A stretch of 19,309 nucleotides of DNA from CBFCZU01 sp965602635 (lineage in GTDB: Bacteria > Planctomycetota > Phycisphaerae > SM23-33): positions 1 through 19,309 of the forward strand of contig CBFCZU010000056.1 of NCBI GenBank assembly GCA_965602635.1. The letters are read 5' to 3'. This document shows positions 1 to 7,598 of this stretch, piece after piece. The position numbers were made by a program, and so were the translations under genes. The stretch's first letter is position 1, and every line of letters starts with the position of its first letter. Below the pieces are notes generated by a model. It made no database searches and was not told where the DNA came from. It worked only from the letters and a program-made list of their open reading frames with translations.

Positions 1-1337
1 GCCTCAAGCTCGACCTGAAGGTCAAGGTTTACGACGTGGTGATCCCCGACCAGGTCAGCTTCAACCCCGAGCTGAACTGCTACAGCGGCCCGGGGCGGGC
101 CGGCAGCAAGAAGTTTGACGAAAGCTTCCGCCTGGCTCACTACCACCGCTGCACGATCAACCGAGTCCCCTACAACCAGGGCGGGCGGGTGCACGGCGAC
201 TGGATACCCAAGATCGGCGCCGACGGCAGGGCCACCGACTGGTCCGCATTCGACGCCAACCTGGGGTCGCTGCTGGACGGGTCGCTTTTCAAGGGCAATC
301 CCCGCGCCGGCGTGCCCGTGCCATCGTTTTACCTGCCGCTGTTCGAGGGCTGGCCGAAGAACTTCCGCAAGCACTACAACCCCGGAGAGGGCGTGCCCGT
401 GGCCGTCAAGGATCCCGACCAGAAGCTCCGCCACGACACCCTGGCCAAGCCGGTTGAAGAGTCCTTCGACCGGGCCTACAAGAACGCCTTCGTCAACTGC
501 ACCCGCGCCTTCGTCGCCCACGCCAAGGCAAAAGGCTGGAACGACACCGTCTTCGAGTTCTACCTGAACAACAAGCCCAACTACGGCTACACCGTCTGGA
601 CGCTGGACGAGCCCTTCGAGTACCTCGACTGGGCGGCGATAAACTTCTTCGGCGAGCTATACAAGAAGGGCATCGCCGACCCGGCGGTGTACGACCCCAA
701 GTGGCACCGGGAGTTCGACGTGAAGGGCCTGGCGGCGATGAAGCGCAAGCGCCCGACGTTCCTTTACCGCGGCGACATCTCCCGCCCGATGTGGCAGGGC
801 AACGTCTCGGACGGGCTGATGAACATCATGTACATCGGCGGGTCGGCCGCTTCCATGCCCCGGCTGATACGCAACACGAAGGTCCGCGGGCCGATCATCC
901 TGTACCTCTACGGAAGCTGCAACGCCGTCGGGCAGAGCAACTGGCAGTCGGCCGCCTGGTGCCTCAAGGCCCTGGCCCTCAACGCCGACGGCGTGCTGCC
1001 CTGGCAGTCGCTGGGCGGAGCGGGCGCCATGCGCAAGCGCACCACCACGGCCCTGATCATCGACACCGGCAGGTACGGGCAGGCCGTCGCCAGCTTCCGC
1101 GTCCACGCCCTGCGACGCGGGGCACAGGACTGCGAGCTGCTGCGGATGCTTCAGCGAAAGAACGGCTGGTCGCGCGAGCACCTCGGGCTGCTGATCTCAC
1201 AGAAGGTGCCGCTGACCGCGACCTTCCGACAGCAGTTCCTGGACGAGGCCGCCGCCATCAGCTTCGGCACGCTCACCGCACAGGGCTTCTGCGAGCTGAA
1301 GGAAGGCGTGCTGCAACTGCTTGAAAAGAACCGCTGA
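1..1337 (+). CDS. GH123-like (DUF4091) glycoside hydrolase, 5'-truncated by window edge
   Basis: The reading frame is open from base 3, so the gene begins upstream of the window and the GTG at 36 is internal. The visible part, about 444 residues, carries the hallmarks of DUF4091/GH123 proteins, whose characterised members are beta-N-acetylgalactosaminidases. It enters at the last strand of a beta-sandwich (LKVKVYDVVIPDQ), followed by a TIM-barrel-like domain. A WTLDEP motif at about 597-614 supplies the adjacent Asp-Glu pair (606-611) expected for substrate-assisted catalysis in GH123. The C-terminal signature ASFRVHALRRGAQDCELL is typical of DUF4091. The N-terminus is missing, so no signal peptide can be judged, and the true substrate cannot be read from sequence. 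An intrinsic terminator follows. The next gene is another glycosidase-like protein on the same strand, which suggests a glycan-degradation neighbourhood. Confidence 0.82.
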   Translation, partial: LKLDLKVKVYDVVIPDQVSFNPELNCYSGPGRAGSKKFDESFRLAHYHRCTINRVPYNQGGRVHGDWIPKIGADGRATDWSAFDANLGSLLDGSLFKGNPRAGVPVPSFYLPLFEGWPKNFRKHYNPGEGVPVAVKDPDQKLRHDTLAKPVEESFDRAYKNAFVNCTRAFVAHAKAKGWNDTVFEFYLNNKPNYGYTVWTLDEPFEYLDWAAINFFGELYKKGIADPAVYDPKWHREFDVKGLAAMKRKRPTFLYRGDISRPMWQGNVSDGLMNIMYIGGSAASMPRLIRNTKVRGPIILYLYGSCNAVGQSNWQSAAWCLKALALNADGVLPWQSLGGAGAMRKRTTTALIIDTGRYGQAVASFRVHALRRGAQDCELLRMLQRKNGWSREHLGLLISQKVPLTATFRQQFLDEAAAISFGTLTAQGFCELKEGVLQLLEKNR

Positions 1338-1355
1338 GCGGGCGGGCGACGGTTC

Positions 1356-1378
1356 ATCCGCCCGGAGCGCGGATTTTT
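1356..1378 (+). terminator. Rho-independent terminator after the GH123-like gene
   Basis: A perfect 6-bp stem ATCCGC / GCGGAT (1356-1361 / 1369-1374) with a 7-nt loop runs directly into a T tract (1374-1378), 19 bp after the stop codon. A competing 7-bp stem CGGGCGG / CCGCCCG (1339-1345 / 1358-1364) overlaps it and could extend or alternate with the structure. The position and T run support termination. Confidence 0.6.
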
Positions 1379-1478
1379 CGCTCAACAGGCGGAGGGTCCG
1401 CGCTCATACTGTTGCAGCCCTTGGCAGGTCTAGGGGGGGGCACAGAACCGGGGCATTTGGTACTGAGGTGGCCAGAAC

Positions 1479-3509
1479 ATGATTAAGCCCTTCGCCTTTC
1501 GTGCCCTTTCGCCCAATCACGCCACGCCGATGGACCTGGACTACCTGCTGCGGGTGGTCGAGGCGGCGGTCAGGTACGGCTTCAACGCCATCCAGATCTG
1601 CGGCGACACGCACGGCGAGGGGAACCTCGACGGGCTGACCGAGTTTGTGCGCTTCCCCAAGGCAAACGAGGTTCAGGACCTCGAAGCCGTCCGCCGGCGG
1701 CGGGAGATTCTGCGCCAGGTATGCCGGGCCGCCCACGAGCACGACCTGGAGGTGTACTACTGGCACCACGAGCTGTGGTACCCCGAGCGGCTGGCGGAGG
1801 TGTACCCTGACTGGTTCGTGCCCGTCCCGGAGACGCGCTTCACCAGGGACCTCCGCGTCCACGGCGGCCTGGTGCCGCGGGTCGAGGGCGGCGCGCCCAT
1901 CTGGGACTTCATGGACGCCAAATTCGACGAGGCGTTCGAGCAATGCCCCGAGCTGGACGGGACGGTGATGACCATCCAGGAGGCCCGGGTGCCGATCTAC
2001 TGCCTCTTCGACGACATGTCCAGGCAGGTCGCCGCCCTGCTGGACCAGTACAAGCGCCTGGAGGCCGCTCACGAGCGCGTGGGCAAGAAGTGGATCGTCC
2101 GCACCTTCGCCTGGCGGGAGCACGAGTACCGCGTCGTCACCGAGGCCATTCGCCAGTGGCGCCCCTCGGTGCCCGTCGAGAGCAAGGGCGTGCCCATGGA
2201 CTGGAGCCTGTACTTCCCCTACGACCCGCTGCTGGGCAAGTTCAGGGGCATGACCAAGCACGTGGAGCTGGCCCCGAGCTGCGAGTTCCACGGCTGCACG
2301 CGGCACCCGGTGGCGCATCCGTGGTACTACACGGAGAACCTGGCCTTTGCGGGCAAGCATGGGCATACCGGGGCGGCCCTGCGAATCGACCGCGAGGGCG
2401 TGAGCATGCTCGGCGGGCCCGACGAGGTCGTGCTGGCCGTTGTCGGCAAGTGGCTCAACGACCCGGAGGGCACCCACCCCGGGTCGGCGCTGGTGGACTG
2501 GATGCGGGGGCGCTACGGGCTGGACGACGAGGGCCTGGGGCAGATGCAGTACGACGTGCTCGGCCGGTGCTGGCGGGCCACGCTGCGAACGTATCACAAC
2601 GACAAGATCTACATCGGCGACTCGTTCCGGCTGGGCTACAGCCACCACTTCTTCCTGGCCGAGCGCGACCGCTGCGTCGAGTACGACGAGCCCTCGCCGC
2701 TGGCGGAGAAGGATGAGGCGGTTGAGTACGCCGACCGCGCCGCCGCCGCCGTCGAGGCGCTGGAGGCGAAGCTGGCGCGGGCGGACTACGCGGACCTCCG
2801 CGGGCGGGTGCGGCTGCTGCAACTTACCAGCCGGACGTTCCGGGCGCTGGTGGCCGCCCTGGTGGCGAGGCAGCGGCAGATGTACGAACCCTCGCAGGCC
2901 AACGCCGCCGCCCTTGCGGGGGCCGTTGACGATATCGAGGCCGCCGGCGAGAAGGTCCGCGAGGAGTTCGGGCAGACGCGGGATGCCCCCGGGCAGCAGT
3001 GGGGGAGCAACTACCAGCTCGGCCCGCAGGCCGTGGCGTTCGCCAGGGAGATGCGCGAAGACCTACCCAACCTGCCCCGCCGCGAGATAGTCGCCCGCCT
3101 GACCGTCGCCGCGCTGGGCGCCAACTCCACCCACAACGGCGAGCAGGCGTTTCAGCCGCCCGTGGAGCGGACGTGGCTGAAGCTTCAGGGCCGCTCGGGC
3201 GACCGCCACGTGCTGGTCATTTTCGCGGGCACGGAGATGTGCGTCCGCCGCCCGCTCATCGTCCGCTGCGCCGCCCGCTCGCCGGCGCGGCAAGTGTTGC
3301 CCAAGGGCGTCGAGGCCTGGGAGCATCGCTTCGACGTCGGGCAATATGCCTGGATGCTGGGGCACGACCGCTTCCGGCGATACGAGGTGGAAGTCCCGCG
3401 CGATTGCTTCGACGAGAACGGCGCGTGTGAGATCGAGCTGTTCGTGCCCGAGCCGTCGCGCTGCCCCTACCTGCGAGAAGTCCGTCTCGAGGTAGAGACC
3501 GCCCCCTGA
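1479..3509 (+). CDS. TIM-barrel glycoside hydrolase-like protein, family unassigned
   Basis: The 676-residue protein starts at ATG 1479, chosen because a good Shine-Dalgarno sequence GAGGTGG (1465-1471) lies 7 nt upstream. The N-terminal half (about 1-400) reads as an alpha/beta barrel: YGFNAIQICGD, HDLEVYYWHHELWYPE, GTVMTIQEARVP, and VPVESKGVPMDWSLYFPYDP followed by LLGKFRG. The last segment and its order recall GH67 alpha-glucuronidases, and the Glu of TIQEARVP is a candidate acid/base, but the similarity is too loose to assign a family. The middle (about 400-560) is helical and charged. The last ~110 residues look like a beta-rich accessory domain (RSGDRHVLVIFAGTEMCVRR to the end). No signal peptide is evident, so a cytoplasmic location is likely. 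The upstream DUF4091 gene supports a role in carbohydrate breakdown. Function beyond 'glycosidase-like' is not established. Confidence 0.7.
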   Translation: MIKPFAFRALSPNHATPMDLDYLLRVVEAAVRYGFNAIQICGDTHGEGNLDGLTEFVRFPKANEVQDLEAVRRRREILRQVCRAAHEHDLEVYYWHHELWYPERLAEVYPDWFVPVPETRFTRDLRVHGGLVPRVEGGAPIWDFMDAKFDEAFEQCPELDGTVMTIQEARVPIYCLFDDMSRQVAALLDQYKRLEAAHERVGKKWIVRTFAWREHEYRVVTEAIRQWRPSVPVESKGVPMDWSLYFPYDPLLGKFRGMTKHVELAPSCEFHGCTRHPVAHPWYYTENLAFAGKHGHTGAALRIDREGVSMLGGPDEVVLAVVGKWLNDPEGTHPGSALVDWMRGRYGLDDEGLGQMQYDVLGRCWRATLRTYHNDKIYIGDSFRLGYSHHFFLAERDRCVEYDEPSPLAEKDEAVEYADRAAAAVEALEAKLARADYADLRGRVRLLQLTSRTFRALVAALVARQRQMYEPSQANAAALAGAVDDIEAAGEKVREEFGQTRDAPGQQWGSNYQLGPQAVAFAREMREDLPNLPRREIVARLTVAALGANSTHNGEQAFQPPVERTWLKLQGRSGDRHVLVIFAGTEMCVRRPLIVRCAARSPARQVLPKGVEAWEHRFDVGQYAWMLGHDRFRRYEVEVPRDCFDENGACEIELFVPEPSRCPYLREVRLEVETAP

Positions 3510-3511
3510 CG

Positions 3512-3557
3512 GCCGGCGCCTCTTGTCTCACCTCATGCTCGCAAGCGCCCGGCGATT
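3512..3557 (+). terminator. Weak terminator-like hairpin after the glycosidase-like gene
   Basis: GCCGGCGC (3512-3519) can pair with GCGCCCGGC (3545-3553) with one bulged base, giving an 8-bp stem with a 25-nt loop, then GATTTTC. The long loop and short T run make this only a possible terminator. Confidence 0.3.
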
Positions 3558-3558
3558 T

Positions 3559-3589
3559 TCGCCAAGTGGACACTTCCGCGCGTTATAAT
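3559..3589 (+). promoter_or_regulatory. Candidate sigma70-type promoter of the structured RNA gene
   Basis: A perfect TATAAT stands at 3584-3589 in otherwise GC-rich DNA. The best -35 candidate is TCGCCA (3559-3564, 4 of 6 consensus positions, 19-bp spacer), which is weak. The direct repeats AAGTGGA at 3564-3570 and 3592-3598 flank the -10 box, and AAGTG-GA-CACTT (3564-3575) is an inverted repeat, so an operator is conceivable. The predicted transcript start is about 3596. Confidence 0.4.
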
Positions 3590-4082
3590 AAAAGTGGAAG
3601 GCATTTCCGGGAATCATCAGGGCCGGTGGAGTGAGCCAAAACAACCGGCCGAGCACATCTGGCAATTCGACTGCTCGTAGCCAGCGCGGACAAAAACAGC
3701 ATACGTATCTTGGCGCCGAGGTCTCAGGGCCTTGGTCCCAACGGCACCGTTGCAGTCTTCGAGGCCGCCGGGCGCCATGCCTTGCGCCCGGAGTGTGTCC
3801 CGGCAGTCCGGACCAGGGCGGCTCCACCGAAGCGAGGGAGGGCAGAGCCGGGCCGGATCGGAGGTCTCCGAGCGAGAGGCTCTATTCGGAGGCCTCCCGC
3901 CGGGACTGAGGCGCGGTGGGGAGGGTCGCCTCAGTGGGCTAGGCGGAGGGAGCAGTTATAGAGCGTGAGGACTCTGACGAGGCATGTGGCTCGCAGCCGT
4001 CGGGGTCGCACTGAGGTAGCCGCAGGCGCCCCGGCCCCGGCGCCCCGGTCGCTGCGAGTCACGATGCCCGGAGTCTGGTCAC

Positions 4083-4210
4083 GGGCGTCGGGCCGCTGCC
4101 AGGGCTCGCCGGCGCATCGCTGGGCAATATCGGCGGAGGTGGCAGTACGTACAGTATCGCCCGGATGCGTCCGGAGGGCCCTGGCAGCGCCCCGGCGCCC
4201 ATTTTCTTCT
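4083..4210 (+). terminator. Giant hairpin (4083-4200) followed by a T-rich tail
   Basis: GGGCG TCGGG (4083-4092) pairs with 4191-4200 (10 bp, one G-T). After a C-C mismatch, CGCTGCCAGGGC (4094-4105) pairs perfectly with 4178-4189 (12 bp). The arm continues with 4106-4107/4176-4177, 4109-4112/4171-4174, 4113-4118/4164-4169 and 4122-4125/4159-4162. That gives about 40 base pairs in a 118-nt hairpin. ATTTTCTTCT (4201-4210) follows, so it could end the upstream RNA. It could equally be a structural arm of that RNA or an inverted-repeat element. Confidence 0.5.
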
Positions 4211-4227
4211 CGGCACTCGCCCGCAAT

Positions 4228-4249
4228 CCGCCCGCCCGGGCGGTTTTGT
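4228..4249 (+). terminator. Rho-independent terminator
   Basis: A compact 6-bp stem CCGCCC / GGGCGG (4228-4233 / 4238-4243) with loop GCCC is followed at once by TTTTGT (4244-4249). It lies just after the giant hairpin and just before a promoter-like sequence. It therefore insulates the RNA gene from the operon downstream. Confidence 0.65.
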
Positions 4250-4250
4250 C

Positions 4251-4280
4251 TTGCAAGGAATCTCCCCCAATCGCCATAAT
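4251..4280 (+). promoter_or_regulatory. Candidate sigma70-type promoter of the ether-lipid-type operon
   Basis: TTGCAA (4251-4256) and CATAAT (4275-4280) are separated by 18 bp, matching 4 of 6 and 5 of 6 consensus bases. The predicted start is near 4287, giving a leader of about 100 nt. The leader contains hairpins AGGCAG/CTGCCT (about 4310-4329) and GGGT-CGCA-ACCC (4339-4350). A purine-rich GGTGGAGGG (4368-4376) lies 12 nt before the start codon at 4389 and may be the ribosome binding site. Confidence 0.45.
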
Positions 4281-4388
4281 GCTGCCGAGTGTCCTGACTT
4301 CCGGCGGAGGCAGGCGAGGCTTGCTGCCTGACAGCGGGGGGTCGCAACCCGGCCTGGCACGGGCGCCGGTGGAGGGCCTGACGGACGG

Positions 4389-7300
4389 ATGAGCTACTAT
4401 GTGGGCATGGACATAGGGGCGGTGAGCATCACCGCGGCCCTGCTGGCCCGACCCGCTGAAGGCGGGGCGAAGCCGGACCTCCCGGCTGAGCTTTTCCGCC
4501 AGGCCGGGGAGTTGGATTCGGGGGAGCTGTTCCTGAGCGTCTATCGCCGGACCCGTGGCCGGCCGATCGCGGCGGCGACGGCCATTCTGGACGAGATAAT
4601 CGCCGCGGCCGGAGCCGAGGCCGTGGCGGGGGTGTGCCTGACAGGCGGGGCGAGCCACCTGGTCGCCGAAAAACTCTCCGCCGGCACCGTCAACGAATTC
4701 AAGGCCATCGCCCTGGGCGTCGCCGGCATGGGCATGTCGGCGCGGACGGTCTTCGAGATGGGCGGGCAGTCCAGCAAGTACCTGCTGCTGGACCACACGT
4801 CCGACGGCGTCTCGATCGTGGACTACGCCACCAACGGCGATTGTGCGGCCGGGACCGGCTCGTTCATCGACCAGCAGGCCGGGCGGCTGCGCTTCGCCGT
4901 CGAGGACGTGGGCGAGCTGGCGCTGGCGGCGGAGCGGACCGCACAGATCGCCGGGCGGTGTAGCGTCTTCGCCAAGAGCGACATGGTGCACGCCCAGCAG
5001 AAGGGCTACGTCCCCGAGGAGGTGCTGGCCGGGCTGTGCAACGCGGTGGCGCGTAACTTCCGCATGGCGGTGGTGCGGTCGCATCCGGTCAAGCCGCCGG
5101 TGGTCTTCATCGGCGGGTTGGCGTCCAATGCCGCGGTGGTCCGCTCGCTGCGCGAGGCGTTCGAGCTGGACGGCGACGAGTTCACCGTGCCGCCCAACCA
5201 CGCCCACCTGCCCGCGATCGGCGCGGCGCTGGCCGCCAGCCGGCAGGGCCCCGGCGGCGAGGAGACGCGCGGCGCTCTGGGCGGGGCAATGGCCAGGCTC
5301 CGGGCGGCCTCAGACGCCAACCGCGGAGGGTTCCCCACAGCAGAGCCGCTCAGCACCCACCGCGTCCTGCTGCTGCGCGACCGGGTCGAGCCCGTCGAGC
5401 TGCCATACGGCGGGGCGAAGGTGGACGCCTACCTCGGCATCGACGTCGGTTCGGTCTCCACCAACCTGGCGGTGATCGACTCCGAGGGCAGCGTCATCAA
5501 GGAGATCTACACCCGCACCCAGGGTCGGCCGATCGAGGTCGTCACCGGCGCCCTGAAGGAGATCGCCGCAGAGGTGGGCGAGAAGGTCGTCATCCGCGGC
5601 GTGGGCACCACCGGCAGCGGGCGCGAGCTGATCGGCGAGCTGGTCGGGGCCGATACCATCAACGACGAGATCACCGCCCACAAGACCGGCGCCACTTTCG
5701 TGGGCAACCGGATGCTCGACGGGCGGGTGCCCGACACCATCTTCGAGATCGGCGGGCAAGACTCCAAGTTCATCAGCCTCCAGGACGGCGTGGTGGTGGA
5801 CTTCACCATGAACGAGGCCTGCGCGGCCGGGACCGGCTCGTTCCTCGAGGAGCGGGCCGAAGAGCTGGACATCGCCATCATCGACGAGTTTGCCGAGCTG
5901 GCGCTGTCCAGCAAGGCGCCCATCCGCCTGGGCGAGCGCTGCACGGTGTTCATGGAGCGGGACGTGAACGACTACCTCCAGCGCGGCGCCGCCAAGGCGG
6001 ACCTGGTGGCCGGGCTGGCGTACTCGGTGGTGTACAACTACATCAACCGCGTGGTCCGGGGGCGGCACATAGGCGAGTGCATCTTCTTCCAGGGGGGCAC
6101 GGCGTACAACGATGCGGTGGCGGCGGCATTCACGGCCGTGCTTGACAAGGAAATCATCGTCCCGCCGCACAACGGCGTGGTGGGGGCGATCGGGTCGGCC
6201 CTGCTGGCGCAGGAAAAGGCCCTGGCGGGCCCCGCCGCCGAGCAGGCGCCGCCCAGCGAGCTGGACGAGCCTTCCGGGCGGTACGTCGCGGTCGCGGCCC
6301 CCGACGCCGCGGCGGCCGAGGAGCCCCCGGCGAAGCGCCCGGCGCCCAGGAGCCGGTTCCGCGGCTACGACCTGTCAAAGGTCGATTACCGCCTGCGCGA
6401 GTTCACCTGCAAGGGCTGCTCCAACGGGTGCACCATCCAGGAATTCACCGTCGAGAACGAGAAGACTTACTGGGGCGACAAGTGCTCCGACCGCTACCGC
6501 AAGCGGAGCAAGGTGGATAAGGCGCCGGTCATCGACGACCTGTTCGCCATGCGCGAGCGGCTCTTCGACGATGATTCGCGCCTCCCGGACCCGCCGGCGG
6601 GGGCGCCGACGATCGGCATCCCCCGGGCGATGTTCGCCATGGACTACCTGCCCTTCTGGCGGGCATTCTGGCGGCACTGCGGCTTCGCCGTGGAGGTTTC
6701 CGAGCCCACCAACCGGCGGACGGTCGCCGCCGGCATCAGACAGGTCGTCGCCGAGCCGTGCTTCCCGGTGATCGTCGCCCACGGGCACCTGGCCGCCCTG
6801 TTGGAGGCGGGCGTGGACTACGTCTTCGTGCCCAACACCATCTCGGCCGAAACGCGGTGGATGGACAACGAGTCGCACATCTGCCCCTGGGGCCAGACGC
6901 TGCCTTTCGTGCTCCGCCGCGTGCCCGCCTTCGAGCCGCACATCGACCGGTTCCTGACGCCCTGCATCCTCTTCCGTGAAGGCCCCGCCTACGTGCGGAA
7001 GGCGCTGCGGGCGTTGTGTCGGCCTCTGGGCGTGAAGGGCAGGTCGGTGGACGCTGCCCTGGGCGAGGCCTACCGGGTCCAGCGGGAGTTCCGCAGCCGG
7101 CTGATCGCCGCCGGGCAGCGGGCCCTGGATGCCCTCCGAGCGGCCGGCGAGCCGGGAATCGTCATCATCGGCCGACCGTACAACGTACACGACGCCGGAG
7201 TCAACCTCGGCGTCGCCAGGAAGCTGAGAGACTACTACGGCGTCAACTGCATCCCCTTCGACTGCCTCGACACCGAAGGCGTGGACATCCGCGACATTAA

Positions 7301-7598
7301 CGAGAACATGTACTGGGCCTACGGGCGGAAGATGATCGCCGCGGCCAGGATCGTCGGCGAAGCCCCCGACCTGCACATCATCCAGATCACCAACTTCAAG
7401 TGCGGGCCGGACTCGTTCATCAGGCACTTCATCCGCACCGCCTCGGTCAAGCCGTTCCTGTCGCTCCAGTTCGACGAGCACGGCAACGACGCCGGCATGA
7501 TGACCCGCTGCCAGGCGTACCTGGACAGCAAGGGCATCCTCCGGCCATGGAGAAAGGACTTCACCGCCGAGGGGGCGGCGGTGGCGGGCATGGAATGA
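4389..7598 (+). CDS. Double BadF/BcrA-type activase fused to DUF2229; PlsA/GeR-like BCR/HAD protein
   Basis: The protein has 1069 residues with three parts. Two consecutive ASKHA ATPase 'activase' domains lie at about 1-290 and 345-620. Each begins with a phosphate-binding DIG motif (MDIGAVS; IDVGSVSTN) and each has CAAGTGSF. Cys152 and Cys191 in the first, and Cys478 and Cys518 in the second, match the spacing of the two cysteines that hold the dimer-bridging [4Fe-4S] cluster in HgdC-type activators. A Pro/Ala linker follows, then a Cys-rich stretch (CKGCSNGC...KC) and a DUF2229/COG3580 domain (about 740-1060; IGIPRAMF, AEPCFPV). The family uses ATP to push low-potential electrons into a partner reductase. 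BCR/HAD proteins of this make-up include anaerobic plasmalogen synthase PlsA/PlsR and glycerol ester reductase. The next gene overlaps by ATGA and encodes the expected partner. Assignment to ether-lipid synthesis is inference; an uncharacterised acyl-CoA or ester reductase is the alternative. Confidence 0.85.
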   Translation: MSYYVGMDIGAVSITAALLARPAEGGAKPDLPAELFRQAGELDSGELFLSVYRRTRGRPIAAATAILDEIIAAAGAEAVAGVCLTGGASHLVAEKLSAGTVNEFKAIALGVAGMGMSARTVFEMGGQSSKYLLLDHTSDGVSIVDYATNGDCAAGTGSFIDQQAGRLRFAVEDVGELALAAERTAQIAGRCSVFAKSDMVHAQQKGYVPEEVLAGLCNAVARNFRMAVVRSHPVKPPVVFIGGLASNAAVVRSLREAFELDGDEFTVPPNHAHLPAIGAALAASRQGPGGEETRGALGGAMARLRAASDANRGGFPTAEPLSTHRVLLLRDRVEPVELPYGGAKVDAYLGIDVGSVSTNLAVIDSEGSVIKEIYTRTQGRPIEVVTGALKEIAAEVGEKVVIRGVGTTGSGRELIGELVGADTINDEITAHKTGATFVGNRMLDGRVPDTIFEIGGQDSKFISLQDGVVVDFTMNEACAAGTGSFLEERAEELDIAIIDEFAELALSSKAPIRLGERCTVFMERDVNDYLQRGAAKADLVAGLAYSVVYNYINRVVRGRHIGECIFFQGGTAYNDAVAAAFTAVLDKEIIVPPHNGVVGAIGSALLAQEKALAGPAAEQAPPSELDEPSGRYVAVAAPDAAAAEEPPAKRPAPRSRFRGYDLSKVDYRLREFTCKGCSNGCTIQEFTVENEKTYWGDKCSDRYRKRSKVDKAPVIDDLFAMRERLFDDDSRLPDPPAGAPTIGIPRAMFAMDYLPFWRAFWRHCGFAVEVSEPTNRRTVAAGIRQVVAEPCFPVIVAHGHLAALLEAGVDYVFVPNTISAETRWMDNESHICPWGQTLPFVLRRVPAFEPHIDRFLTPCILFREGPAYVRKALRALCRPLGVKGRSVDAALGEAYRVQREFRSRLIAAGQRALDALRAAGEPGIVIIGRPYNVHDAGVNLGVARKLRDYYGVNCIPFDCLDTEGVDIRDINENMYWAYGRKMIAAARIVGEAPDLHIIQITNFKCGPDSFIRHFIRTASVKPFLSLQFDEHGNDAGMMTRCQAYLDSKGILRPWRKDFTAEGAAVAGME

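Larger units (their letters stand above)
3596..4249 (+). ncRNA. Candidate large structured non-coding RNA (~600-650 nt)
   Basis: This stretch has no convincing protein frame but many strong stems: 3621-3627/3644-3650 (7 bp); 3739-3743/3748-3752; 3768-3775/3784-3791 (8 bp, CCGGGCGC/GCGCCCGG); 3819-3824/3845-3850 (6 bp); 3858-3862/3867-3871 (tetraloop); 3905-3913/3927-3935 (9 bp); 3988-3997/4051-4060 (10 bp, one G-T); and a giant hairpin at 4083-4200. Helices 3651-3654/3673-3676 and 3659-3663/3680-3684 interleave as a possible pseudoknot. A TATAAT box precedes it, terminator-like structures end it, and a separate promoter follows. I found none of the conserved cores of RNase P RNA, tmRNA, SRP RNA or 6S RNA. 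Alternatives are a decayed mobile element or an unusually long leader. High GC raises chance pairing, so the call rests on the ensemble and its boundaries. Confidence 0.4.

Noticed and set aside
36..1337. GTG at 36 as start of the first gene
   Set aside because: The frame stays open and coding-like back to base 3 (LKLDLKVKVYDV), so the gene continues beyond the window.
1404..2822. 472-codon minus-strand frame under the glycosidase-like gene
   Set aside because: It is antisense to a well-supported gene with a good ribosome binding site, its composition is low-complexity, and no family resemblance was seen.
3596..4249. RNase P RNA, tmRNA, SRP RNA or 6S RNA
   Set aside because: The GAGGAAAGTCC core of RNase P RNA, the tRNA-like ends and tag frame of tmRNA, and the GGAAGGnAGCAG loop of SRP RNA are absent on both strands; the length and hairpin order do not match 6S RNA.
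3528..4347. Small open frames on both strands in the 3510-4388 gap (e.g. GTG 3631-3909)
   Set aside because: Several frames are equally open, none shows domain-like sequence, and the GTG at 3631 falls inside the loop of a 7-bp hairpin with its GGTGGA directly abutting it. RNA structure explains the region better.
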